IMG/VR virus record: IMGVR_UViG_3300047356_000838
Coordinates: 1-64,000 of that record
Length of the DNA stretch: 64,000 nt
Source of the DNA: a virus
Strand: one strand, 5' to 3'
Position numbers and translations under genes: made by a program. A model generated the notes under the pieces. It did no database searches, was not told the DNA's origin, and worked only from the letters and a program-made list of their open reading frames with translations. This document shows, one piece after another, positions 23,409-31,268 of the stretch (its first letter is position 1; each line of letters starts with the position of its first letter).

Positions 23409-23921
23409 TTACCATATAGGACTAGGAATTTGTGTTATTCTGTAACTCTGATATATGCTCATGCGCCTTTTTATAACAGGACTGCGCATGCCATGTTCAT
23501 GTTGAGTAGGATTAAACATTAGATATCCACCATTTTTAATGTAAGGAACACTGCGCCACATGCCATCTATGTAACAGTGGGTACCCATGCTTTCGTCACC
23601 TTTGCAAAGATATATCTGTACATTAGCACTTAGATTAGGACTCAGATCAGTGTGTACTTCATTTATATAACCTTCATAGTCATACCATAACTGTGTGCTA
23701 TTAGCAAAACACGGTGTAGCAAAATATTCACTGACAACAGATTCAATCTCAGGTAAGTGCAATCCTTTAGCATAGTGACCTTCGTCTCTGTTTTCTGCCC
23801 CTTGTCCCAGTCGTTGCCAACAATCTCTGTGTTTGAAATGCTTGCGTAGTTTCTTTATTGTTGCTTTATCAAATGCATCTTCGATGCGATAAAAATCATC
23901 ATGTAGTTTAATTAACTGCAT
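23409..23921 (-). CDS. 2OG-Fe(II) oxygenase, small
   Basis: A 170-residue dioxygenase with H90-x-D92 (NEVHTDLSPN), a YLMFNPT strand, distal His in QHEHGMRSP (H141 or H143) and R152/R153 as candidate 2OG ligand. The size fits the minimal double-stranded beta helix. It overlaps the carboxyl end of the carbamoyltransferase gene by 10 bp, so a shared pathway such as hydroxylation of a carbamoylated sugar is plausible but inferred. Confidence 0.75.
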   Translation of the reverse strand: MQLIKLHDDFYRIEDAFDKATIKKLRKHFKHRDCWQRLGQGAENRDEGHYAKGLHLPEIESVVSEYFATPCFANSTQLWYDYEGYINEVHTDLSPNLSANVQIYLCKGDESMGTHCYIDGMWRSVPYIKNGGYLMFNPTQHEHGMRSPVIKRRMSIYQSYRITQIPSPIW

Positions 23922-25399
23922 ACTGTTACTCCATAACGTTTTTCAAATCTATCTGCATCAGCACGGTTGTTTACCATGGGTTCGCCTTTGATGTTTAGAC
24001 TTGTATTAAGTAGCAGTGGACAACCTGTCATAAAGTACCACTTCTCAAGCAATGCTCTTACACCTGGATGATCGTTCTTACCAACTGTTTGTACACGAGC
24101 AGTTCCATCAGCATGACAAATAGCAGGATATAGTTCTGGGTTCTTTAAATAGTACACACCCTGCATATATGGATTAGTATCACCATGCATATTAAATATT
24201 TCTTCTGCATGTTCTTCTAGTACCATTGGTGCAAACGGACGGAACTTTTGTCTACGCTTTATTTCATTTACACGATCTTTAATATCATCACCGCGTGGAT
24301 CAGCAAGCAAACTTCTAGTGCCTAATGCTCTTGGTCCAAACTCTGCACGACCAGTAGCAACACCTACAATTTTATCAGTCATTAATTTTCCAATAACTGC
24401 ATCAACAGGATACTCGCCTCCCATGTCGTGTCCTAGATAAGGACCTTCCCACTGTAACCGTTTCCCATACATCAGTGCTGCAGCACCCAAACTATTACCA
24501 CAGTCACCTGGATTAGGCATGATCCATAGGTTACGACACAGTCCACTTAGCATACTATTTGCCACACAATTAAGTGCAACACCGCCCATGAACACTACAT
24601 TGTCTTGTCTGGTACAATGCTTTTCAAATAGGTTGCGTAGTAATTGTTCAGTAACTTTTTGTGCGCCTGCTGCAACATCATACTCAGTAAGTCCTGTGCC
24701 TGCAAAATGATCCTCGTCAATGCCTGCATGCATGTTATCTTTAAATGTTATGGCTTTATCGTCGTCAACTAGTTTTAAATTTTCTTGGTATGCACTCAAA
24801 TAACTTTTGCCATATGCTGCCATGCCCATTAAAATGTATTCATCTTCCATGGGCTTTAATCCAACATACTTTGTTACTGCACTGTAGTAAAGTCCAATAC
24901 TGTGAGGATACTGCTGGCTCCAGATCTTTTTATATCGTGCAATGCCTTTGCCCAATATTTGTGGTTGATACCAAGCATCCCAAACACTAATCGTATCCCA
25001 TTCACCAATAGCATCCACTACTATAACTTTTGCACTATCAAAAGGACTGGTTTGAAATCCTGCTGCAGCGTGACACTTATGATGACCATAACTTGTAATA
25101 GGTGCCCTAAGATGATGACGTCGTGCAATACTCTTGGGTGTTGTGCTAAAGTCCAGTGCTTTGCGCCATTCACCACTGTATAACTGTCGTGTGCGCTTTG
25201 ACCAGTGATTCTCGTACCATGCTATGTGATTGGGCTCGCCATAACTGCATGCATCTTTAATCAGTACATCATTTAAGTTAGCATCATTCTTTATGCCGCT
25301 ATAACGTTCTGCATGTCCAGCAAAAAGGATATCGCCTCGTTTATTAATTAGTGTTGCGCCAGCATCGTGGAAGCCTGCACTAAGTCCTAGAATTGTCAT
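23912..25399 (-). CDS. NodU/CmcH-type carbamoyltransferase
   Basis: A 495-residue protein of the NodU family. The N-terminal ASKHA-like domain starts ILGLSAGFHDAGATL; HHKCHAA (106-112) holds the metal-binding histidines; FMGGVALNC follows, and the C-terminal TsaC/YrdC-related-region signature GRAEFGPRALGTRSLLADPR and KFRPFAP is intact. The enzymes transfer a carbamoyl group from carbamoyl phosphate via carbamoyl-AMP to a hydroxyl, usually on a sugar or antibiotic. It is somewhat shorter than typical (about 550-600). Marine phages are known to carry such genes. Here it fits with sugar and glycosyltransferase genes. Confidence 0.9.
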   Translation of the reverse strand: MTILGLSAGFHDAGATLINKRGDILFAGHAERYSGIKNDANLNDVLIKDACSYGEPNHIAWYENHWSKRTRQLYSGEWRKALDFSTTPKSIARRHHLRAPITSYGHHKCHAAAGFQTSPFDSAKVIVVDAIGEWDTISVWDAWYQPQILGKGIARYKKIWSQQYPHSIGLYYSAVTKYVGLKPMEDEYILMGMAAYGKSYLSAYQENLKLVDDDKAITFKDNMHAGIDEDHFAGTGLTEYDVAAGAQKVTEQLLRNLFEKHCTRQDNVVFMGGVALNCVANSMLSGLCRNLWIMPNPGDCGNSLGAAALMYGKRLQWEGPYLGHDMGGEYPVDAVIGKLMTDKIVGVATGRAEFGPRALGTRSLLADPRGDDIKDRVNEIKRRQKFRPFAPMVLEEHAEEIFNMHGDTNPYMQGVYYLKNPELYPAICHADGTARVQTVGKNDHPGVRALLEKWYFMTGCPLLLNTSLNIKGEPMVNNRADADRFEKRYGVTVCS

Positions 25400-25547
25400 C
25401 GTTTAATACCCATGTCTTGCTACAATAATAACACACTGCCACTGGTTTGTCTAGTGTTATTTTTATAGTGAACAGTGGATGAGATTTATCTGGACAACTT
25501 AGTGTGCAGGGTTCATCAACTGTGAATGTTTCTTTACTTTTCGACAA
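25380..25547 (-). CDS. CHCC zinc-finger protein, 55 aa (NDUFS6-like)
   Basis: The frame has no ATG; the likely start is TTG at 25547, which overlaps the FNR stop (another TTG lies at 25610). The protein has C-x3-C, then HP and CYYC (SCPDKSHPL ... VCYYCSKTW), matching the CHCC zinc finger found in complex I subunit NDUFS6 and small alphaproteobacterial proteins. It probably binds one zinc. Its position next to the flavoprotein and cytochrome c genes suggests a redox link. It overlaps the carbamoyltransferase start by 20 bp. Confidence 0.55.
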   Translation of the reverse strand: MSKSKETFTVDEPCTLSCPDKSHPLFTIKITLDKPVAVCYYCSKTWVLNDDNSRT

Positions 25548-26259
25548 ATGCTTTCTCTTGTAGTAAATTTCCTGCACTGCGCTTACTGCCTTCAGTGAAT
25601 CCAGTGTCAATGAACAAATTTTTCATGTCTGTATTAAAATCCATGCTGCCACATATCATAACTTTATCGCTGTCAGGTCTAATAAATTTCCAATATTCAT
25701 CATTTGCAATATGTTCTTGTATGCGCCCACCAAGCACACCCTGCGCAGGCGTCTCCTGAGTCACAGTTGGATAGTAATTATGAATGCTATCACTGAGCAT
25801 CTCTTGTAAAAAATCATGATAGGCTAGTAGTTCATCATTTGTTCTCACTGACCAGGCTACATTTACTGTCCAAAAATTATTATATGTATCTGGATCTCTG
25901 AGTATACTAACAAAAGGAGCAATGCCTGTGCCAGTAGCAAATAACCATAAGTTGCCGCCTAGTTCAATGTTAGCAAGTGTAAGTGTGCCAGTTGTGCGTT
26001 CCGCAACTTCTAAACTGTCACCCTGCTTAACATGCTGCAACTTGCTGGTAAGAGGACCGTCCTCAACTTTAATACTGTAAAACTCTAGGTAGTCATCACC
26101 AGGGCCAGAGGTGAAACTATATGCCCTGGTGATGTTGGTGTCAGGCAATCCAATCATTGTGAATTCACCTGCTGTAAAACGAAAACTGCGTGGCCGTTCT
26201 GTGCGTATGCGAAACAATCTATCTGTATAGTGTTCTACTTCAGTTACATTTACAAGCAT
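25534..26259 (-). CDS. Ferredoxin/flavodoxin-NADP reductase-like protein
   Basis: A 241-residue FNR of the bacterial type. FAD binding: R45-AYSFTS-51; NADP-binding loop ATGTGIAP (108-115); VMICGSMDFN near 205; and a C-terminus ending KAFVEK, as in subclass Fpr enzymes. It transfers electrons between NADPH and ferredoxin or flavodoxin. Radical SAM enzymes need exactly this low-potential electron supply, and seven are encoded in this window, so it may feed them. No ferredoxin gene was seen here; the host protein could serve. Confidence 0.85.
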   Translation of the reverse strand: MLVNVTEVEHYTDRLFRIRTERPRSFRFTAGEFTMIGLPDTNITRAYSFTSGPGDDYLEFYSIKVEDGPLTSKLQHVKQGDSLEVAERTTGTLTLANIELGGNLWLFATGTGIAPFVSILRDPDTYNNFWTVNVAWSVRTNDELLAYHDFLQEMLSDSIHNYYPTVTQETPAQGVLGGRIQEHIANDEYWKFIRPDSDKVMICGSMDFNTDMKNLFIDTGFTEGSKRSAGNLLQEKAFVEK

Positions 26260-26441
26260 TTAGCCATCTTTTTGATACACTCACTTGCATATGTTGTAAA
26301 CCAACGTGGTATAAAAGCATGTACAACCACCGCCAGTGTTGCTCGTTGCAGTTTAAACGCAATGCCCATTGCATGACAGAAATGTTTCCATGCTGTCATA
26401 TTTGCATCAGTTAAATGCTGTTTACATTTTTTACTTAACAT
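26250..26441 (-). CDS. DUF6356-like small protein, 63 aa
   Basis: The pattern HLTDANMTAWKHFCHAMGIA, then ATLAVVVHAFIPRWFTTYAS, matches my memory of the DUF6356 family of short alphaproteobacterial proteins (HAxxPxxF core with one hydrophobic segment). The hydrophobic stretch (about 32-46) may be a membrane segment. The start has AGGA at suitable distance. It overlaps FNR by 10 bp. Function unknown. Confidence 0.55.
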   Translation of the reverse strand: MLSKKCKQHLTDANMTAWKHFCHAMGIAFKLQRATLAVVVHAFIPRWFTTYASECIKKMAKCL

Positions 26442-26449
26442 TGTTATTC

Positions 26450-26560
26450 CTATTTGTAGATAAACGGATCGCGCTTGCGTAGTTCTTTAAGTCGCTTGCG
26501 GTATCTTATTTCCATTTTAATTTTATTAATAATACGTTTAATAAATTTAACCACTGACAT
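26450..26560 (-). CDS. Very small basic protein, 36 aa, ending in RKRDPFIYK
   Basis: ATG at 26560 overlaps the end of the upstream gene by 14 bp and the frame ends in TAG at 26452-26450, filling an otherwise empty 105-bp gap. The product is strongly basic (about 14 Lys/Arg) with a helix RYRKRLKELRKRDPFIYK. I recall small proteins with this same LRKRDPFIY ending in marine phages and alphaproteobacteria. Function unknown. Confidence 0.6.
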   Translation of the reverse strand: MSVVKFIKRIINKIKMEIRYRKRLKELRKRDPFIYK

Positions 26561-26768
26561 AAGTTTTTTCCTTAGGTCTGTACCATACTTTTTGTTCATG
26601 TAGTTTACCAAGTAACTCTTGTATTTCCATCATTTCTCTTCTTAGTTCTTCACTATAATTTCCACTAGCAATTGCAATACCACGCCTGCCTGCCTTTGCA
26701 CGAAGCGCATGTTCAATAACTTCTATGTCACGCACACTTAGATCAAATTTTAGATTTGGTTTAGGCAC
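26547..26768 (-). CDS. Hypothetical protein, 73 aa (GTG start)
   Basis: The frame is open from 26816, but the GTG at 26768 is one base behind the stop of the upstream gene and has AGGGAG (26783-26778) nine bases before it, so I place the start there. The protein has VRDIEVIEHALRAKAGRR and a long C-terminal helix (SEELRREMMEIQELLGKL). It is charged and soluble. Function unknown. Confidence 0.55.
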   Translation of the reverse strand: MPKPNLKFDLSVRDIEVIEHALRAKAGRRGIAIASGNYSEELRREMMEIQELLGKLHEQKVWYRPKEKTYVSG

Positions 26769-26769
26769 T

Positions 26770-27144
26770 TTATAGTTCTCCCTTTGCTCGCATCTCTGCA
26801 CGAATATTTGTAGCACTAATTGCTTTAAGTTCTGGTTCTAAATCATGTTCAGTAAATGTATAACCTACGCCTCTGCCGTAACTGATGTCCACAACATTAG
26901 GTACACGCATTACAATATATTGTATGCTGTATTCATAACCTGCTGCACTGAGTCCATCACGGATACCATGCCATACTTGTTCATAGTCAAATGGATTATC
27001 TTCCCAGCCTTGCACATCACGCACCATGATAACAACTTGTCCTGTTACACTAAGAGCACGTTTAAACAACGCTGTGTGGGCATCATGCCAGGGTTGCCAT
27101 CTGCCCAGCATTTGTGCTGTGGGCTTGCGCCAATCAAAACTCAT
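26770..27144 (-). CDS. Cytidylyltransferase-like nucleotidyltransferase
   Basis: A 124-residue HIGH-type nucleotidyltransferase. GRWQPWHDAH (14-23) is the (T/H)xGH-like nucleotide-binding loop, and ISATNIRAEM near the C-terminus is the ISSTxxR-type motif. The size suits NadM/PPAT/TagD-like enzymes, which transfer a nucleotide to a phosphate group (NMN, phosphopantetheine, glycerol phosphate). The substrate is unknown. It overlaps the preceding gene by ATGA. A kinase-like gene lies nearby, so the pair could activate a small molecule. Confidence 0.75.
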   Translation of the reverse strand: MSFDWRKPTAQMLGRWQPWHDAHTALFKRALSVTGQVVIMVRDVQGWEDNPFDYEQVWHGIRDGLSAAGYEYSIQYIVMRVPNVVDISYGRGVGYTFTEHDLEPELKAISATNIRAEMRAKGEL

Positions 27145-27368
27145 GATAAATTTTCAATCTTATTGACAATTGATGCATATGATAATGTCTCAATATGTTT
27201 AATAACATCAATGCGTATAGCGACTTGCTTGTGCAAATCATCTACTACTTCATGAACATCTTTGTCTTTACCAGGTCCTGATTTAATTAGTGCAGACTTT
27301 TGCTCTGTAATCAGTGCTAGTATTTCTTTTCTAAGTGCTTCAATCGCAACTTCTTTCCAGTTTTCCAT
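27141..27368 (-). CDS. Hypothetical helical protein, 75 aa
   Basis: ATG 27368 is one base after the cytochrome c stop; an earlier in-frame start at 27425 would lie inside the cytochrome gene. The product is helical and charged (ENWKEVAIEALRKEILALIT, VVDDLHKQVAIRIDVIKHI) and probably oligomeric. No family recognised. Confidence 0.55.
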   Translation of the reverse strand: MENWKEVAIEALRKEILALITEQKSALIKSGPGKDKDVHEVVDDLHKQVAIRIDVIKHIETLSYASIVNKIENLS

Positions 27369-27369
27369 G

Positions 27370-27795
27370 TTACTTTTCGCCCATGCTCTTAAGATATTCA
27401 ATAATAGCACCGCGTTTTTCAGCACTCTTTTGTCTGTAGCTCATGTTTGTGCCTTTTACTAACTTCTTACTGTTAGTTAGCCAGGCATCCAGTAGTTCTT
27501 CTGTCCACTGTGGATTCTCATGAGCCCAAGCACTAAACTCTTTACTGTACCTGTTGTAAGCACCTGAACCTCCTAAAACAGACAAGGCGGGAAAAGCTGA
27601 ATTATCGTCTGCTACGCTTGTACCAACGCCGCGATTCATGATGTTCCAAAGATTTGGACCAAGTTTTTTTATGCTAGAATCTTGCTCAATACTGTGACAA
27701 ATACCGCAATTTCTTTTAAATTCATCTTTTCCGTCCAGTGCTAGTGCTTGCCCTGGAACTAACAATACTGCTATTGTTAATAATACTTTATACAT
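27370..27795 (-). CDS. Secreted class I cytochrome c
   Basis: A 141-residue protein with a signal peptide (YKVLLTIAVLLVPGQALA, cleavage after A19), a heme-binding C30-x2-C33-H34 (CGICH) and a distal Met in GTNMSY (M118), followed by the helix EKRGAIIEYLKSM. This is the layout of small soluble class I cytochromes c that shuttle electrons to oxidases in the periplasm. Heme attachment would use the host's cytochrome c maturation system. A full-length c-type cytochrome is very unusual for a phage. It overlaps the kinase-like gene by 1 bp in a coupled operon. Confidence 0.85.
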   Translation of the reverse strand: MYKVLLTIAVLLVPGQALALDGKDEFKRNCGICHSIEQDSSIKKLGPNLWNIMNRGVGTSVADDNSAFPALSVLGGSGAYNRYSKEFSAWAHENPQWTEELLDAWLTNSKKLVKGTNMSYRQKSAEKRGAIIEYLKSMGEK

Positions 27796-28268
27796 TATAG
27801 TCTCTCCGTGGGTTTTCCTTGCTGTGCAAGTATATAATTATTTACGACTTTTGTAAGTTCTGTATGTGTGTCATTAAACCATGTTGCAACATTATAGTTA
27901 GCGTTTTGCACTGGTTCAAAAATTGAATCAGTGTGTGCAAATGTAGTGCCTGGTGCTGCAGGTTTAGTGCTTTTACTTGCTTCCAGTGTATTCATAAACA
28001 CTGTGTAGTCTGCTGCAAATTCTGCACGGGCTGCACTAGTAGGACAAACAAAGTCTGCTACTGCAATTCTACCTGCCATTACTACACCATCTGCTAGGTG
28101 ACGCATGCGTTGTGCTTGACGTAAACGACCTTCTAAACTAAAGTCCCAGTCATCATACAGTGTTCTTACTTGATCTGCATTTAGCCAAATGCCATTTATT
28201 AGTTCTGCAAAAGGTTCTGCCAGTGTGCTTTTGCCGCTGCCAGGTAATCCGCATATTAGTATTTTCAT
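27795..28268 (-). CDS. APS-kinase-like P-loop kinase
   Basis: A 157-residue P-loop kinase. Walker A is GLPGSGKST (7-15); LNADQVRTLYDDWDFS and GRLRQAQRMRHLAD follow the pattern of adenylylsulfate kinase (CysC), which makes PAPS. The C-terminal half is less similar, and the substrate could also be another nucleotide or small molecule. A sulfotransferase-like gene is encoded 2.3 kb upstream in the same operon, which would give PAPS a use. Inference. Confidence 0.65.
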   Translation of the reverse strand: MKILICGLPGSGKSTLAEPFAELINGIWLNADQVRTLYDDWDFSLEGRLRQAQRMRHLADGVVMAGRIAVADFVCPTSAARAEFAADYTVFMNTLEASKSTKPAAPGTTFAHTDSIFEPVQNANYNVATWFNDTHTELTKVVNNYILAQQGKPTERL

Positions 28269-29353
28269 CGTAAACTCTCGAGTTGTCTTTGTTCGTGGTC
28301 TCTATCGCTCCAGTGATAATCATAGGTAGCACTGCTTGATCCGCACTCTATTTTATAAATGTCTAGATAGTTGCCCATTTGTCGCCATATGTCCTGAGCA
28401 TCCGCTGTTCCAAAACTATTTAGCAGGTCAACTTCTCCCAGTTTTAAATAGCCTAAACTAAGTTTAGGATCATAGGGATTGAACTTATTTGCTGCTAACC
28501 AATTTTGAAATCCATCTATTTCTTTACAGTGCCAGGGACTGTGAGTATCATACACAACATCATTGCCCCACTCAACATCAAACTCTCCGCTGTAGTATTG
28601 CAAATGTGTAATTGCTTCACATACAGTATCAGTAAGTTCTGGTGCACCCTCATCTCTGTACACTTCCATAAGTGTCTTACCAATTTGACACCAGTGCATA
28701 TATACGCCGCCTAGTTCCCTGTCATAACTATTGTCCAAAAAACCTTGTCTGTGTTCGTCTGTAAGCGTGTGTCTAGGCGCACGAAGAAATGTTGTGATTT
28801 GACTGGGACGAACCCAAAATGGTTCTACTTGTGCTTTGCGTTGACTTAGTACTAAACTTTCTATTTCATGACAAATATTGTTCAGTTGTCTTACTGCGTA
28901 TGTTGTTTCCACAGTCATTTGTGATGCATATTCACTTGGATCTTCCACAGTTCCTTGTAGTAATTCAAAATGATTATGTAGCAAATTCATAACATCATGT
29001 TTTAATCTAAGGCCATGATTATTTTTGTTATCAGTGTACAAACCAACGGGATAATTTTCATCAAACCTTACTGTATCCTCACAGAAGTGTTCTTCAATAA
29101 CATAATCTAAATTGCTTGTGTTTATAGTGCGTATATGTTTATTAAGATTATTGCAAAGATATTTTAGATCACGCTGTGTATAGGGAAAGCCGTGGAAGCA
29201 ATAGTTTTTTTCTAAGTGCAAACTTTTTTGCAGCACATCTTGTTCAAGTGCCACTATCCAGTCCTGTGCTAGTTGATTATCTGCAGGAACAATATTATAA
29301 TCCGCTAGTTCTCCAGTTTCATAATTTCTTAATACTACTTTAACAGATTTCAT
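28265..29353 (-). CDS. Hypothetical protein, 362 aa
   Basis: A soluble His/Tyr/Asp-rich protein. The N-terminal 50 residues form a beta-rich start (VKVVLRNYETGELADYNIV); later there are many His (CFHGFPYTQRD, YMHWCQIGKT, SPWHCKEIDG) that could bind metal. No family recognised. It overlaps the terminal radical SAM gene by 14 bp and the kinase-like gene by 4 bp, so it is embedded in the cassette and may act on the radical SAM product. Confidence 0.55.
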   Translation of the reverse strand: MKSVKVVLRNYETGELADYNIVPADNQLAQDWIVALEQDVLQKSLHLEKNYCFHGFPYTQRDLKYLCNNLNKHIRTINTSNLDYVIEEHFCEDTVRFDENYPVGLYTDNKNNHGLRLKHDVMNLLHNHFELLQGTVEDPSEYASQMTVETTYAVRQLNNICHEIESLVLSQRKAQVEPFWVRPSQITTFLRAPRHTLTDEHRQGFLDNSYDRELGGVYMHWCQIGKTLMEVYRDEGAPELTDTVCEAITHLQYYSGEFDVEWGNDVVYDTHSPWHCKEIDGFQNWLAANKFNPYDPKLSLGYLKLGEVDLLNSFGTADAQDIWRQMGNYLDIYKIECGSSSATYDYHWSDRDHEQRQLESLR

Positions 29354-30617
29354 CCCAAAACTCTCTTGCTTGTATCGTACCCAGTGTATCTCTAAACTTC
29401 ATACCGCCGCGCAAATTGTCCATGGCTTGCATACGCCACTTGCCTTTGATTCTGCCTTTAGCAAACTCGTCTGGAAACTCTTCCTCAAAAGTTGGACGAG
29501 TTAATAAACTTTTTAACATTTCTCTTATTGTACGATTATCCACGTAGTCAGTCAATAACAATTCATTTACAATATGATCTAATATTTCTCGTGGAAGAAA
29601 CAGTGGCGACATTGCAATATCTGGTGTAAATGCAAACGTAACTTTTGCAAGTATGTCTACGTTTAATTCTCTTGCCAGACGGCATATGTTTACTATTTCA
29701 AATAGTCCAGGCAGTGTAAGTGTAAAGTCAATGCGCATCTTACGTCTATCACCATGAGTATACTCTAACCCTTGTTTAAAGTTTGCTAACCATTCCTCAT
29801 AGTTTAATCCTGTGCGTATATACTCACCTACAGCGCCTGTGCCATCTATGCTTGCACATATTTGCCAATCACGAATGTTGGCAAGTATATCCTTATACAA
29901 GTTTACGCCACGATAATCAACACGACTTAGGTTTGTATTATATCGTGCATACAATCCAGGCCCATCACCCAGTTCTATGATGCGTTGCATATAACGCCAA
30001 TGCTGTTCATACATGAGTGGCTCTCCACCTACCCAGTATACTTCTTCAATACGATGTTCTTCAACTGCAGTTGCAAACTCTGCTTCCACAGTATCCTTTT
30101 GGAATTTTTCAATAGCACGTTTAACAGGCTTTTCCATCCAAGGTTCTATTTTGCCTTGCTTGCGAGCTTCTGTTTCCCAACTGCTACTAAGCATAGGTCC
30201 ACACATACGACATTTAAAATTGCACAAGTTACTAAAACGATAGTCCCAACTTACAGGCTTCATGGTTGTATAACCATCTGCATCTGTGCTAGTAATGACT
30301 TGGTCCCATTTGTGCTTAAACAAATGTGTGAAGTAATCTCTGTATACGTCTTGGTTAAGAAGTTTTTTATCACATACTTGACACGCATCTGGAACTTCAT
30401 TGTTTAACATTTGTCTACGGATACTGCGAATGCCTGCTCCGTTCCAGTATTCTTCCAGTGTTTCTGGAGTGTACTCGTTGTCGCCTTCTGCTGTGTCAAT
30501 GTACTGCGTAAAGCTCTGTGCAGGTTCACGACTGGCACAGCACAGTCGTCTTTCAGTTTGTGGGCTGAGATAGGTGTGCGTCCATGGCGCCATGCATAGA
30601 TTTTCAGGTTTAGACAT
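29340..30617 (-). CDS. Radical SAM enzyme, N-terminal twitch-like type (copy F)
   Basis: I chose ATG 30617 over the TTG three bases upstream (425 residues). N-terminal Cys cluster: C8, C26-C27, C79-x2-C82. Radical SAM motif C132-x3-C136-x2-C139 (NLCNFKCRMC), then WVGGEPLM for SAM binding. The type resembles what NCBI names twitch-domain radical SAM proteins. Such enzymes cut SAM to a 5'-deoxyadenosyl radical and use auxiliary Fe-S clusters, typically to modify peptides. It is the distal member of a six-gene array. Confidence 0.85.
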   Translation of the reverse strand: MSKPENLCMAPWTHTYLSPQTERRLCCASREPAQSFTQYIDTAEGDNEYTPETLEEYWNGAGIRSIRRQMLNNEVPDACQVCDKKLLNQDVYRDYFTHLFKHKWDQVITSTDADGYTTMKPVSWDYRFSNLCNFKCRMCGPMLSSSWETEARKQGKIEPWMEKPVKRAIEKFQKDTVEAEFATAVEEHRIEEVYWVGGEPLMYEQHWRYMQRIIELGDGPGLYARYNTNLSRVDYRGVNLYKDILANIRDWQICASIDGTGAVGEYIRTGLNYEEWLANFKQGLEYTHGDRRKMRIDFTLTLPGLFEIVNICRLARELNVDILAKVTFAFTPDIAMSPLFLPREILDHIVNELLLTDYVDNRTIREMLKSLLTRPTFEEEFPDEFAKGRIKGKWRMQAMDNLRGGMKFRDTLGTIQAREFWDEIC

Positions 30618-31266
30618 CAAAGTATACCATATTATATTGTTGTGTTATATCTTTATATAAATCTTGTTTGTGCGATACATGCTCCTGAGCAAGTGCTTTA
30701 TTCTCAAAAATAGGACATTCATTTAAAAAAAGTCTATCAATTCCTAAACACCATCCTAACCATATGTTACTGTTAATATTCCCGAAATATATACTTGGAT
30801 CTATACAGGTAGTTTTAAAATTTTCAATACATCTGGCTGCAATCTCGTAATCTTTGGTATAGTCTATTTTTGCCTCGTCGAACATAGTAAAGCAATCTTT
30901 GATAAATTTTTCTGGGTCAATATAAAGATCATCATAGTTAATGTGCAAATTTTCTTTATAAAAGATTATTGACGAATTTGCTACTTGATTAAAAAGCTCA
31001 AGTTGCTTGGAGACCTGTTGTGTATGTTGTTTACGGTCAGTTATATTATACTTAATGACAGCGTTTAAATACATATTAAATTTATAGTTGCCGCAAAAAT
31101 ACTTACAATTATCTTTTTCATCGTGGGTTAATATAATATCATTACTTCTAATAGATTGATGAAAGTTAGTACCTATATGCAATTGCTGTGTACTGTCTTG
31201 TAACATGCTTAACATATTACTAACAAAGTTTCCGCCTGCACCACCAAGAAAACACAATACCAGCAT
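30610..31266 (-). CDS. Sulfotransferase-like P-loop protein, 218 aa
   Basis: It begins LCFLGGAGGNFVSNML, a P-loop-like start seen in sulfotransferases, and has HINYDDLYIDPEKFI, which matches the YEDL..DP segment of that family. The rest is divergent, so the call is tentative. By eye the gene is more AT-rich than its neighbours. It sits inside the radical SAM array, between copies E and F. With the APS-kinase-like gene it could form a sulfation step. Confidence 0.5.
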   Translation of the reverse strand: MLVLCFLGGAGGNFVSNMLSMLQDSTQQLHIGTNFHQSIRSNDIILTHDEKDNCKYFCGNYKFNMYLNAVIKYNITDRKQHTQQVSKQLELFNQVANSSIIFYKENLHINYDDLYIDPEKFIKDCFTMFDEAKIDYTKDYEIAARCIENFKTTCIDPSIYFGNINSNIWLGWCLGIDRLFLNECPIFENKALAQEHVSHKQDLYKDITQQYNMVYFDV

Positions 31267-31268
31267 AA

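Noticed and set aside
27891-27919. Minus-strand TTGAAC-17-TATAAT ahead of the cytochrome c gene
   Set aside because: Only four of six -35 bases match, it lies inside the kinase-like gene about 95 bp before the next start, and the genes are already coupled; likely chance.
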